DNA of 64,000 bases. Origin: Paeniglutamicibacter gangotriensis Lz1y (lineage in GTDB: Bacteria; Actinomycetota; Actinomycetes; Actinomycetales; Micrococcaceae). Shown piece by piece: positions 55,623-64,000 of the stretch. Within the stretch, counting starts at the first letter, position 1; the number at the start of each line of letters is the position of its first letter. The DNA lies in the NCBI RefSeq assembly GCF_000348945.1, contig NZ_AOCK01000012.1:119940-183939 (forward strand). The letters run 5' to 3'. The notes below the pieces were generated by a model that saw nothing but the letters and a program-made list of their open reading frames with translations, made no database searches and was not told the DNA's origin. The position numbers were made by a program, and so were the translations under genes.

Positions 55623-56423
55623 ATGACATTGCCCGCACATAGCCCAGAACCCGCCGCCGCCCATGCCGAGACCGTCGAGGATTTTAAGCACAACCTCGCC
55701 TCCATCAAGGCTCGCATCGAGGCCGCTGCCCGTAAGGCGGGTCGAGACCCGGAATCGGTCCGACTATTGCCGGTCTCCAAGACCGTCCCCGAGGAGCGCT
55801 TGCGGTTGGCAGTGGAAGCGGGAATGGACTTCCTGGGGGAGAACAAGGTCCAGGAAGCGTCGCGTAAGGCAGAGGCCCTGGCCGACATTCCGGAACTGAA
55901 GTTCTCAGTGATCGGGAACCTACAAACTAACAAGGCCAAGTTCGTGGCCAAGTTTGCCCACGAATTCCAGGCACTCGACAATGTGCGACAAGCCGCGGCA
56001 CTGCAGCGTCGACTCGAGGCCGAGGACCGTCAGCTTGATGTTTTCGTCCAAGTCAACACCTCGGCCGAAGAAAGCAAGTTTGGTTTGCCGCCGGAAGCCG
56101 TTCAGGAATTCGTGGATCAGCTGCCGCAGTTCGACCGGTTGCATGTCAAAGGTCTGATGACACTGGCGCTTTTCAGCGATGACAAGGAAGCCGTGCGGGC
56201 ATGCTTCGTGCGGCTGCGGGAACTGCGAGACCTGTTGCGCACGACCGCTCCGGAAGGCATGGTCATCGAAGAGCTGTCGATGGGCATGAGCGGCGACTTC
56301 GAACTCGCCATCGCCGAAGGGGCTACGGTTGTCCGGGTCGGACAAGGCATTTTCGGTGCCCGTGCGCTGCCAGACAGCCACTACTGGCCGGGATTCGCCG
56401 GCGATAAACCCGCCGCGGAGTAG
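55623..56423 (+). CDS. yggS: YggS family pyridoxal phosphate homeostasis protein, 266 aa
   Basis: Alanine-racemase-like TIM barrel that binds PLP without a racemase partner domain. Lys53 in VRLLPVSKTVPEE is the Schiff-base Lys; GENKVQEASRKA, VIGNLQTNKAK and SMGMSGDFELAIAEGATVVRVGQGIFG are the phosphate-binding and core motifs. An N-terminal extension of about 20 residues precedes the first helix. The pyridoxal-kinase gene begins 13 bases downstream, an informative pairing since YggS buffers free PLP and PdxY makes it. Confidence 0.95.
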   Translation: MTLPAHSPEPAAAHAETVEDFKHNLASIKARIEAAARKAGRDPESVRLLPVSKTVPEERLRLAVEAGMDFLGENKVQEASRKAEALADIPELKFSVIGNLQTNKAKFVAKFAHEFQALDNVRQAAALQRRLEAEDRQLDVFVQVNTSAEESKFGLPPEAVQEFVDQLPQFDRLHVKGLMTLALFSDDKEAVRACFVRLRELRDLLRTTAPEGMVIEELSMGMSGDFELAIAEGATVVRVGQGIFGARALPDSHYWPGFAGDKPAAE

Positions 56424-56436
56424 GGCGCCAAACCAG

Positions 56437-57264
56437 ATGCGCCAGGAGCTTCCATACGAACTGGACCAACGCCCGATTGCCGCCGTCGTCATCAGTTCCC
56501 AGCTGGCCTACGGCTCGGTCGGAAACAATGTCATCGCGCGGTTGATTGAACGGGCCGGGCACCGGGCAGTCTGTGTACCGACCGTCGTGTTCAGTAATTT
56601 ACCTCACTACCCGACGCTGGCCGGGGGGCCGCTGCTGGACTCGTGGCTGGTTGGCATCCTGGATGATCTCTTGGCACGCGATGTGCTCAGAGACGCATCC
56701 TTCGTCTGCGTCGGATACCTGGCCCATGCTGGTCAGGCACAAATCGTTGGGGAATGGTTCGCGAAATTGCGCCAGACCAACCCCGGGGTCCGGCTGCTTG
56801 TCGATCCGGCCATGGGGGATCAGGACGTCGGTCTCTACACGTCTCTGGAAGTGGTTAATGGCTATATCCAGCACCTGCTTCCACTGGCCAACGCACTCAC
56901 ACCCAACAACTTCGAACTTGACCTGTTGACCGAAGGCCAGACCCACACGTCCGTCGAGGAAAAAGCCCGCTCACTGCTGACGCCGGATCTTGAATGGGTG
57001 GCGGTGACGAGCGCGGCGCACCACGAGGCGAATGATTCTAACGTTCATACGTTCGTGGCCACACGCGAAGAAACTTTTCGGGTGAAGACTCCGTTCATCG
57101 AAAGCCGAGCAAAAGGGGCAGGCGACTTCTTTGTGGGCACTATCGTGGGAGCGCTGCTTAGCGGTAGTGCATTGACAGACGCGATCGCCGGTGCCGCCGG
57201 AGAGACCGCAACGGCTTTGGCAGGGCAGGATCCGTGGTTCAGTCCTAGGACGCAAGCAAAATAA
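56437..57264 (+). CDS. pdxY: Pyridoxal kinase, 275 aa
   Basis: Ribokinase-fold kinase that phosphorylates pyridoxal in the B6 salvage pathway. VVISSQLAYGSVGNNV is the N-terminal substrate-binding strand, followed by PTVVFSNLPHYPT and VDPAMGD. Near the C-terminus RAKGAGDFFVGTIVGALL has the GAGD anion-hole motif with the catalytic Asp. ATG 56437 gives the family length; the frame is open upstream inside yggS but that part is the yggS shadow. No strong ribosome site, so translation is probably coupled to yggS. Confidence 0.92.
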   Translation: MRQELPYELDQRPIAAVVISSQLAYGSVGNNVIARLIERAGHRAVCVPTVVFSNLPHYPTLAGGPLLDSWLVGILDDLLARDVLRDASFVCVGYLAHAGQAQIVGEWFAKLRQTNPGVRLLVDPAMGDQDVGLYTSLEVVNGYIQHLLPLANALTPNNFELDLLTEGQTHTSVEEKARSLLTPDLEWVAVTSAAHHEANDSNVHTFVATREETFRVKTPFIESRAKGAGDFFVGTIVGALLSGSALTDAIAGAAGETATALAGQDPWFSPRTQAK

Positions 57265-57732
57265 TATAGCCTATCGGTGGGCCAACCGTAGTCCCGGCAC
57301 ATCAGAAGCATCGGTCCGGGCGGAACTAGGTGCCTGGCTGGGACCTATGGGAGGGCGTCCGGAGCGATCTGCGGGGATCCAAGAGCAGTGAGCCAGGGGA
57401 GTTGTGCGTGAGCCCGGCTTGGTACCGGGGGAGGCTGGTCGATGCTCAGATCCGCACCGGTGCGGGTCGGACACCAAACTGTGGCCATTGGATGGTTTAC
57501 TCGGGACGGACGGCCGCGTTTTGGGAGGCTGGTCGGGACTTGTTCGAGGGTCTTTTGCGTGGTCCGGTAGGACTGTGGATTTTGTGGGGGGGGAAGCGCA
57601 GTGTCGGGCCGCGCCGAACACTATGGGTAGTGTTAGCGTCTATCGACATCCTCCATATGTTGTGGTCCTGTGCGGGAAGCTCGACACGCCGTGAAGAACG
57701 ACACGCCAACCATTTATTCTGAGACTTACTAC

Positions 57733-57812
57733 TCCACAGGTTGTGGATAGGTTCTCGGTTTCGTTGGATTCACGGGGTTTAAGCGGCACGATTTATCCAC
57801 AGGCCTTGTGGA
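57733..57812. promoter_or_regulatory. Two inverted TCCACA/TGTGGA pairs (DnaA-box-like) upstream of nrdH
   Basis: TCCACAGGTTGTGGA (57733-57747) and TCCACAGGCCTTGTGGA (57796-57812) share one architecture, 64 bases apart centre to centre. The second includes TTATCCACA (57793-57801), a perfect DnaA box, and the first extends to CTATCCACA on the minus strand (57742-57750), 8 of 9 matches. Confidence 0.55.
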
Positions 57813-57841
57813 CTTCGCGTCCGTCGAATAACAGGGGTGTA

Positions 57842-57889
57842 ATACATCATGTTGGGGTCTAACCCCCAAGGCCCCACTAGATGTAGTAT
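57842..57889. promoter_or_regulatory. Pair of NrdR-box-like sites upstream of nrdH
   Basis: Site 2 (57874-57889) is CCACTAGATGTAGTAT and agrees with the NrdR consensus aCaCwAtATaTwGtGt at about 12 of 16 positions. Site 1 (57842-57857), ATACATCATGTTGGGG, agrees at about 10 of 16. Their starts are exactly 32 bases apart, the three-turn spacing usual for NrdR. Confidence 0.55.
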
Positions 57890-58071
57890 TGAATCAGCTG
57901 GTGAGGCCTAGTGCTTGTGAATCTCGAGTACAGAGAAAAACGCTAATCTTCACCTTTCGAAGGCTTCTAGCCGCCGGACCACAAACGTTCATATGCGCCT
58001 CTCTAGGGGAGCAAGCATAGGGAACCAGCTACATCACATACACGGATTTTTGCACGAGGGGATTTACGGAT

Positions 58072-58317
58072 ATGACCGTCACGGTTTACACGAAGCCAGC
58101 ATGCGTACAGTGCAATGCAACGTACCGAGCTCTTGATAAGAAGGGCATCGTCTACCAGAGTGTTGACATTTCGCAGGATCCTGCTGCCTTGGAGCGCGTT
58201 CGTGCCCTGGGTTACATGCAGGCCCCTGTAGTGATCACCGAGGCCGATCATTGGTCCGGCTTCCGTCCGGACAAAATCGAGGAGCTAGCCCAGGGCTTGG
58301 CTTCATCCGTGGCGTAA
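58072..58317 (+). CDS. nrdH: Glutaredoxin-like protein NrdH, 81 aa
   Basis: Thioredoxin-reductase-dependent redoxin that supplies electrons to class Ib ribonucleotide reductase. Active site C11-V-Q-C14 (KPACVQCNATYRALDKKG) and the C-terminal WSGFRPDKI motif, the NrdH fingerprint. Eighty-one residues is the usual size. Ribosome site GAGGGGA upstream. First gene of nrdHIEF. Confidence 0.96.
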   Translation: MTVTVYTKPACVQCNATYRALDKKGIVYQSVDISQDPAALERVRALGYMQAPVVITEADHWSGFRPDKIEELAQGLASSVA

Positions 58318-58363
58318 TCCGCCCCCCAGTTTTACCAACTCCAGCAATTCGAGGCGATCAAAA

Positions 58364-58846
58364 ATGCCGAGTTCAGCGTTGGCCACACCACCAATGCATG
58401 ATCATGCCGTTCCGGCGGAGGTACATACCAACAGCAACTTGATCTATTTCTCCTCGGCTTCCGGGTATACACACCGGTTCGTCGAGAAACTGGATCTTGA
58501 TTGCGAGCGCATCCCGTTGCGTCCCCGCGACCCTGGCTTGGTGGCAGACAGCCCGTTTGTTCTTCTCCTTCCCACCTATGGTGGGGAAAAGGGAGAGCGT
58601 TCGGTCCCGCCCCAAGTTGTCAGATTCCTTAACGATGCACGCAACCGGAACCTGCTGCAGGGCGTCGTAGGCGCAGGAAACACTAATTTTGGAACCACAT
58701 ATTGCTTGGCGGCAATCAAGATTGCAGCCAAATGCAATGTTCCGCTTCTGTATAAATTCGAACTGATGGGCACTCCAGAAGATGTGACCCGCGTTCGCGA
58801 AGGATTGGAAGTCTTTTGGACACGAAAGTCGCAGAACCTGAAATGA
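58364..58846 (+). CDS. nrdI: Flavodoxin-like protein NrdI, 160 aa
   Basis: FMN protein that makes the oxidant needed to assemble the Mn(III)2-tyrosyl-radical cofactor in NrdF. FMN-binding motifs [16 protein letters not shown] and PTYGGEKG, then [15 protein letters not shown]. An N-terminal extension of about 25 residues precedes the first strand, so the start may be further in. Its TGA is overlapped by ATG 58843 of nrdE. Confidence 0.95.
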   Translation: MPSSALATPPMHDHAVPAEVHTNSNLIYFSSASGYTHRFVEKLDLDCERIPLRPRDPGLVADSPFVLLLPTYGGEKGERSVPPQVVRFLNDARNRNLLQGVVGAGNTNFGTTYCLAAIKIAAKCNVPLLYKFELMGTPEDVTRVREGLEVFWTRKSQNLK

Positions 58847-60984
58847 AGCAGGATTCGAAGGAATTGCCGGCCGCTTTTCAGGGCCTGGGTTACCATGAGC
58901 TGAACGCCATGCTGAATCTTTACGATTCTGAAGGGCGAATCCAGTTTGAGGCCGACCGTGCCGCGGCACGTCAGTACTTCTTGGAACACGTCAACAACAA
59001 CACCGTGTTCTTCCACGATCTTGACGAGAAGCTCGAATACTTGGTCAAGCACGAGTACTACGAGAGCGAAACTCTCGACCAGTACACCCGGAACTTCATC
59101 CGCGATCTCTACCGCGGCGCCTACGCGAAGAAGTTCCGCTTCGAGACCTTCCTCGGTGCCTTCAAGTTCTATACCTCGTACACCTTGAAGACCTTTGACG
59201 GCAAGCGTTACTTGGAGCGCTACGAAGACCGCGTCTGCATGGTTGCCTTGCATCTAGCTCGCGGCAACGAAGAGATGGCCGTCGCCCTGGTCGACGAGAT
59301 CATTGAAGGCCGCTTCCAGCCGGCAACCCCGACGTTCCTGAACGCTGGCAAGGCCCAGCGTGGCGAGCTCGTTTCCTGCTTCCTGCTTCGCATCGAAGAC
59401 AACATGGAATCAATTTCCCGCGGCATCAACTCCTCGCTGCAGCTGTCCAAGCGCGGTGGCGGTGTTGCCCTTTCGCTGACCAACGTCCGCGAACACGGCG
59501 CTCCGATCAAGCAGATCGAGAACCAGTCTTCCGGCGTCATCCCCGTGATGAAGCTTCTCGAAGACAGCTTCTCCTATGCCAACCAGCTTGGCGCACGCCA
59601 GGGTGCTGGCGCGGTGTACCTCAACGCCCACCACCCGGACATCCTGCGTTTCCTGGATACCAAGCGTGAGAACGCCGATGAAAAGATCCGCATCAAGACC
59701 CTGTCATTGGGTGTTGTGGTTCCTGACATCACCTTCGACTTGGCCCGTAAGAATGAGGACATGTATCTGTTCTCGCCTTACGACGTCCAGAAGGTTTACG
59801 GGGTGCCGTTCAGCGACATCTTCGTTACCGAGAAGTACTACGAGATGGTCGATGATGCCCGCATCAAGAAGACCAAGATCAACGCGCGCGAATTCTTCCA
59901 GACCTTGGCAGAGATTCAGTTCGAATCCGGTTACCCGTACATCATGTTCGAGGACACCGTAAACCGCGAGAACCCGATCAAGGGCAAGATCTCGATGAGC
60001 AACCTGTGCTCGGAGATCCTGCAGGTCTCGACTGCCTCGGAATACAACGAGGACCTGAGCTACGAAACCGTGGGCAAGGACATCTCTTGCAACCTCGGTT
60101 CGATGAACATCGCCAAGGCGATGGACGGCAAGAACCTCGCTGGTTCCATCGAGACCGCCATCCGCGCCCTGTCGGCAGTGTCCGACATGTCGTACATCAA
60201 CTCGGTGCCTTCGATTGCCCAGGGCAACGCCAAGACCCACGCCATTGGCCTGGGGCAGATGAACCTGCACGGCTACCTGGCTCGCGAACGCGTCTACTAC
60301 GGTTCGGAAGAGGGGTTGGACTTCACCAACATCTACTTCTACACCGTGGTCTTCCACGCGCTGCGTGCTTCGAACCTGCTGGCCATCGAGAAGAACGAAA
60401 CCTTCGAGGGCTTCGCTGACTCGAAGTATGCCTCGGGCGAGTTCTTCGACAAGTACACCGATCAGGAATGGGTTCCCGCCACCGAGCGTGTACGTGAACT
60501 CTTCACCGGCATCGACATCCCTACCCAGGACGACTGGCGTGCGCTGAAGGCTTCCATAATGGAGCACGGCATCTACAACCAGAACCTGCAGGCTGTCCCG
60601 CCGACCGGCTCGATCTCCTACATTAACAACTCGACCTCCTCGATCCACCCGGTGGCAGCGAAGATCGAGATCCGCAAGGAAGGCAAGATCGGCCGCGTGT
60701 ACTACCCGGCTCCGTACCTGACCAACGACAACCTGGAGTACTACCAGGATGCGTACGAAATCGGTTACGAGAAGGTCATCGACACCTACGCGGTCGCCAC
60801 GCAGCACGTTGATCAGGGTCTGTCCCTGACCTTGTTCTTCAAGGACACCGCCACCACGCGTGACATCAACAAGGCTCAGATCTACGCATGGCGCAAGGGC
60901 ATCAAGACGCTCTACTACATCCGTCTGCGTCAGATGGCTCTCGAAGGTACCGAGGTTGAGGGCTGCGTTTCCTGCGCACTCTAA
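58843..60984 (+). CDS. nrdE: Class Ib ribonucleotide reductase large subunit NrdE, 713 aa
   Basis: Reduces ribonucleoside diphosphates to deoxy forms. [14 protein letters not shown] at the start, [33 protein letters not shown] (a Cys of the active-site region), [17 protein letters not shown] and the C-terminal redox pair in EGCVSCAL, which NrdH reduces. It lacks the N-terminal ATP-cone, as class Ib enzymes do. The start could be ATG 58843 (ATGA overlap with nrdI) or an in-frame TTG at 58816 with GGAAG close by; ATG is preferred. Confidence 0.95.
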   Translation: MKQDSKELPAAFQGLGYHELNAMLNLYDSEGRIQFEADRAAARQYFLEHVNNNTVFFHDLDEKLEYLVKHEYYESETLDQYTRNFIRDLYRGAYAKKFRFETFLGAFKFYTSYTLKTFDGKRYLERYEDRVCMVALHLARGNEEMAVALVDEIIEGRFQPATPTFLNAGKAQRGELVSCFLLRIEDNMESISRGINSSLQLSKRGGGVALSLTNVREHGAPIKQIENQSSGVIPVMKLLEDSFSYANQLGARQGAGAVYLNAHHPDILRFLDTKRENADEKIRIKTLSLGVVVPDITFDLARKNEDMYLFSPYDVQKVYGVPFSDIFVTEKYYEMVDDARIKKTKINAREFFQTLAEIQFESGYPYIMFEDTVNRENPIKGKISMSNLCSEILQVSTASEYNEDLSYETVGKDISCNLGSMNIAKAMDGKNLAGSIETAIRALSAVSDMSYINSVPSIAQGNAKTHAIGLGQMNLHGYLARERVYYGSEEGLDFTNIYFYTVVFHALRASNLLAIEKNETFEGFADSKYASGEFFDKYTDQEWVPATERVRELFTGIDIPTQDDWRALKASIMEHGIYNQNLQAVPPTGSISYINNSTSSIHPVAAKIEIRKEGKIGRVYYPAPYLTNDNLEYYQDAYEIGYEKVIDTYAVATQHVDQGLSLTLFFKDTATTRDINKAQIYAWRKGIKTLYYIRLRQMALEGTEVEGCVSCAL

Positions 60985-61022
60985 GAGCTGCTGATTTACC
61001 ACCGGTTGTCAGTTAGCGATAG

Positions 61023-62096
<1,074 letters not shown>

Positions 62097-62118
62097 GTCC
62101 AGAACCACTCGGCGTTCG

Positions 62119-62166
62119 GCCAGGGCGGTAGTTTCCACCAGGAAACCACCGCCCTGGCCTGTTTTA
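62119..62166 (+). terminator. Terminator of nrdHIEF
   Basis: GGCCAGGGCGGTAGTTTCC (62119-62137) pairs with 62142-62159 with one unpaired base, followed by TGTTTT. Confidence 0.9.
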
Positions 62167-62334
62167 TGGGTCTCGGGCCGTGACCCAGGCTCGTGGATTC
62201 TTGGCAGGAACCTCGCGCCATAATTACGCGTGTGTCCGAGGCTGATCTTCGGGATCGTCCGAGGTGAAGCTGCAGGCACCGCGCCTTTGATTTTGTGGTG
62301 ATCTTGGCGCCGGCGCCCCGTACCCGGCTGCAAG

Positions 62335-62751
62335 CTAGGGAATGACTGCGTTTGTAGCGGCCGTCCCCGTCGAGGCGACAAAATTTGGGGTCAACGCCGA
62401 GAAGGCGCAACTCCAGCCGGTTTCTCGGCGGATGAAGGCTTCGGTGACCCATTCGTCGGCCGCAAACGCCGTGCCCTTCCACCTGCCCTTGTTGGTGCCG
62501 TGCGCCAGCACCACAGCCACATCGTCATAGATTCTTGCCTCGAGGACTTCGAAGGCCATTTCGGAGTGTGTCAGGTTTCCTGATTCAACGGAAGCGAGGA
62601 ACCCCTCCCGTTTTCCGGGTCCACCTTCGGGCGTGACCATAATCCAGTCCGGTTCGGCAAAGGACCCGATCCGTACTGCATTGTTGGCCACAATGGCTTC
62701 GGCCCACTGGTCGAGCAGTGTCTGGAAGATTGCGAGCTCGGCGTTTCCCAT
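62335..62751 (-). CDS. NTF2-like/SnoaL-like (DUF4440) protein, 138 aa
   Basis: A cone-shaped alpha+beta fold is suggested by FQTLLDQWAEAIVANNAVRIGSFAEPDWIMVTPEGGPGKREGFLASVESG, followed by beta strands (MAFEVLEARIYDDVAVVLAHGTNKGRWKG, WVTEAFIRRETGWSCAFSALTP). These match DUF4440. Function unknown. ATG 62751 is placed 6 bases from the -10 of a good promoter, so the mRNA appears leaderless; upstream in-frame codons to 62826 would lie outside the transcript. Confidence 0.85.
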   Translation of the reverse strand: MGNAELAIFQTLLDQWAEAIVANNAVRIGSFAEPDWIMVTPEGGPGKREGFLASVESGNLTHSEMAFEVLEARIYDDVAVVLAHGTNKGRWKGTAFAADEWVTEAFIRRETGWSCAFSALTPNFVASTGTAATNAVIP

Positions 62752-62757
62752 GTGGCT

Positions 62758-62786
62758 ATTATTGGCTCGCACCTTCCGGCAGTCAA
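62758..62786 (-). promoter_or_regulatory. Promoter of the NTF2-like gene (leaderless)
   Basis: On the minus strand TTGACT (62786-62781), a 17-base spacer and AATAAT (62763-62758), followed 6 bases later by the ATG. Confidence 0.6.
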
Positions 62787-62915
62787 TGAGAGACTCAGGA
62801 CTCGCTGCGAGGGCATGCGCCACCACCGGGTTGCAGTGGGATCTGACTTCCGGAAGTCGTCCACCAGCGATTTTTGATACCTTCCCACATTTTGCGCAAG
62901 CAGCCTATATCTCGT

Positions 62916-63749
62916 TCACCGAGCGGCGTCCGGGTCCTCCGGTGCGTCGTCACGCCGCTCGCGAATCAGCTCCTTGTTGCGCAGTAAACGTAGCGAAGTG
63001 ACCAGCAGCAGGCCGCCAATAATATTGAACAGCAGCGTATAGCCGAACCAGCCCAGCCAGTCCAGGTAGTCCACCGGGACCCCGGCATGGATGGCCCCGA
63101 ATATCAGCAGTGAATCCAGGATGGAGTGGAACAGCTGCAGCCCGGCAAGTAGGAATCCACAAGCCACGGCCACCACCATTTTTGCAAGATCCGATTCCGT
63201 GCCCTGCTGCATGCGAGTCATCAGCGTGATGGTGCTGCCGCCCAGCACTGCCAGGCAGAGAGACTGCCAGCTGAATCCGGCCTCCACGAAGTGCCGGGCC
63301 GCGGTTTCCAGTTCGGGCGTCCACTGCGGGAACGCCTGCACCACGATCCACATGAAGACCCAGCCGCCGACCAAGTTCGTCAGCAGCGTGCCTCCCCAAA
63401 GCTTGGCGAGCTGCCCTCCGCCGGCTTCCTTGGCTGCGACCGCGGCGATAGGGACCAGGAAGTCCTCGGTGAATAGTTCGCTCTTGGCCAGCAGCAGGGC
63501 AACGAGTCCAATGCCGAAAGCCAACCCCGCCAACAGGTGGTTATGGGTCTCGTGCATGACCGCCAGATAGGCCATCACGCCTATGCCGACTTCCATCCCG
63601 CCGAACGTCCCGGTCACCAATATCGTGGTCCAGTTCCGGGCCAGACGTTGGGCGCCCTCCTCGACAATTCGGTTGAAGGACTCCTCGATTTCCTCTTCGA
63701 CAGGGGCATCGTTGTCCCCAAGCTGTCGCCTGCGTTCGTCTCCACTCAC
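62916..63749 (-). CDS. Formate/nitrite transporter (FNT) family protein, 277 aa
   Basis: Six-helix pore protein of the FNT/FocA family, YfdC-like branch. After a charged N-terminus (EEEIEESFNRIVEEGAQRLARNW), helices include GLAFGIGLVALLLAKSELFTEDFLVP, LAKLWGGTLLTNLVGGWVFMWIV and SLCLAVLGGSTITLMTRMQQGTESDLAKMVVAVACGFLLAG. The substrate cannot be told; YfdC-like members differ from FocA in the pore His region. GTG 63749 is chosen with GGAAAGG upstream over a distant in-frame ATG at 63929. Confidence 0.88.
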   Translation of the reverse strand: MSGDERRRQLGDNDAPVEEEIEESFNRIVEEGAQRLARNWTTILVTGTFGGMEVGIGVMAYLAVMHETHNHLLAGLAFGIGLVALLLAKSELFTEDFLVPIAAVAAKEAGGGQLAKLWGGTLLTNLVGGWVFMWIVVQAFPQWTPELETAARHFVEAGFSWQSLCLAVLGGSTITLMTRMQQGTESDLAKMVVAVACGFLLAGLQLFHSILDSLLIFGAIHAGVPVDYLDWLGWFGYTLLFNIIGGLLLVTSLRLLRNKELIRERRDDAPEDPDAAR

Positions 63750-63976
63750 AGTGTCGGCCTTTCCGCTGTTGCAAGGTGTTGAACTCTCTGGAGTCCGTCG
63801 GCGATTCCTTGGCGTGCGGCGTAGTAGTGGGTGTGCCCCGTGAAGCGTGCCGTGGATCGTCGGCAGGTTTGAGACAACATTAGCCGCTCGTGCCGCCTTG
63901 TCGGTGCTGATTTTTGGAAGTATTTTCAACTCCGAGGCGGATGAGCGGATCGACTTGGCGCGTGGCAGCGGGCGGC

Positions 63977-64000
63977 TTAGGAGGCGGCAGCTTTCTTGGT
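63977..64000 (-). CDS. Last codons of a Lys/Ala-rich protein (cut by window end)
   Basis: On the minus strand the final 24 bases read T-K-K-A-A-A-S and TAA. A basic Ala/Lys tail of this kind fits a nucleoid protein or ribosome-associated protein, but seven residues are not enough to name it. Confidence 0.25.
   Translation of the reverse strand, partial: TKKAAAS

Larger units (their letters stand above)
57265..58071. other. 800-base upstream region of nrdHIEF
   Basis: No gene is supported. The first 450 bases (57280-57720) are GC-rich and hold a perfect palindrome CCGCACCGGTGCGG (57452-57465). From 57730 to 57890 come DnaA-box-like and NrdR-box-like sites (listed separately) and a -10-like TAGTAT (57884-57889) inside the second NrdR-like box. 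This predicts a leader of about 170 bases before nrdH, whose own ribosome site is GAGGGGA. Confidence 0.6.

Noticed and set aside
57733..57812. Reading the DnaA-like cluster as the chromosome origin
   Set aside because: No dnaA, dnaN, rpmH or gyr genes nearby and too few boxes for oriC; a regulatory role at nrd fits better.

Overview
The window is chromosomal DNA from a high-GC Gram-positive actinobacterium, most likely Micrococcaceae close to Arthrobacter, Paeniglutamicibacter or Glutamicibacter. The signs are high GC with G/C-rich third codon positions, frequent GTG and TTG starts, apparently leaderless genes, a mycothiol-type DsbA-fold protein, a DUF222/HNH (13E12) gene, a translational-type ileS T-box leader, class Ib ribonucleotide reductase nrdHIEF, and housekeeping blocks in the order I remember for Arthrobacter (ileS-folC-DUF4233-ndk, rne-rplU-rpmA-obg-proB-proA-nadD-rsfS, tig-clpP1-clpP2-clpX). 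The genus is inference. I see no prophage, intact insertion sequence or CRISPR array; this is core genome with small accessory patches.

Layout. 1-15 kb: the tail of an MFS transporter, an aldo/keto reductase, a CPBP protease, ssb, the ABC-F factor ettA, acyl-CoA thioesterase tesB, a protein of unknown function, a minus-strand group (group II truncated hemoglobin, AlkD-like protein, OsmC, aminopeptidase N), then an aspartate-dehydrogenase-like gene, a DUF1648 membrane protein, an RpiB-type isomerase and a Nei-type glycosylase. 15-21 kb: tRNA-Gly, tRNA-Pro, trigger factor, clpP1-clpP2, clpX and a DsbA-fold protein, which is a protein folding and quality-control block. 21-32 kb: a possible small RNA, valS, an alpha-glucosidase, DUF488, an SDR, an integral-membrane alpha/beta-hydrolase, a small DUF898-like protein, an amber-interrupted gene and a DUF222/HNH gene. 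32-38 kb: T-box, ileS, folC, DUF4233, ndk. 38-51.6 kb: lipoprotein, DUF2809, VKOR, then RNase E/G, ribosomal proteins L21 and L27, Obg, proline synthesis (proBA), nadD, an Ala/Pro/Lys-rich membrane-anchored protein, rsfS and tRNA-Ala. 51.7-57.3 kb: a quinone-oxidoreductase-like gene, a SatD-like regulator with a membrane partner and a broken third gene, a PhnA-like zinc-ribbon protein, and the vitamin B6 pair yggS-pdxY. 57.3-62.2 kb: an 800-base regulatory region and nrdHIEF. The window ends with an NTF2-like protein, a formate/nitrite-transporter-family protein and a few codons of another gene.

The most interesting signals are regulatory. The nrdHIEF upstream region carries two TCCACA/TGTGGA inverted pairs (one with a perfect DnaA box) and two NrdR-like boxes exactly 32 bases apart, and a perfect 16-bp hairpin lies between nrdE and nrdF. 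In the ileS T-box, the 3' strand of the antisequestrator can instead pair with the ileS Shine-Dalgarno sequence. A ClgR-like operator precedes clpP1P2. A palindrome abuts the start codon of the SatD-like gene. Region 21204-21440 has a good promoter, two hairpins and a possible 15-codon leaderless peptide. Two separate genes are each broken by one in-frame TAG.
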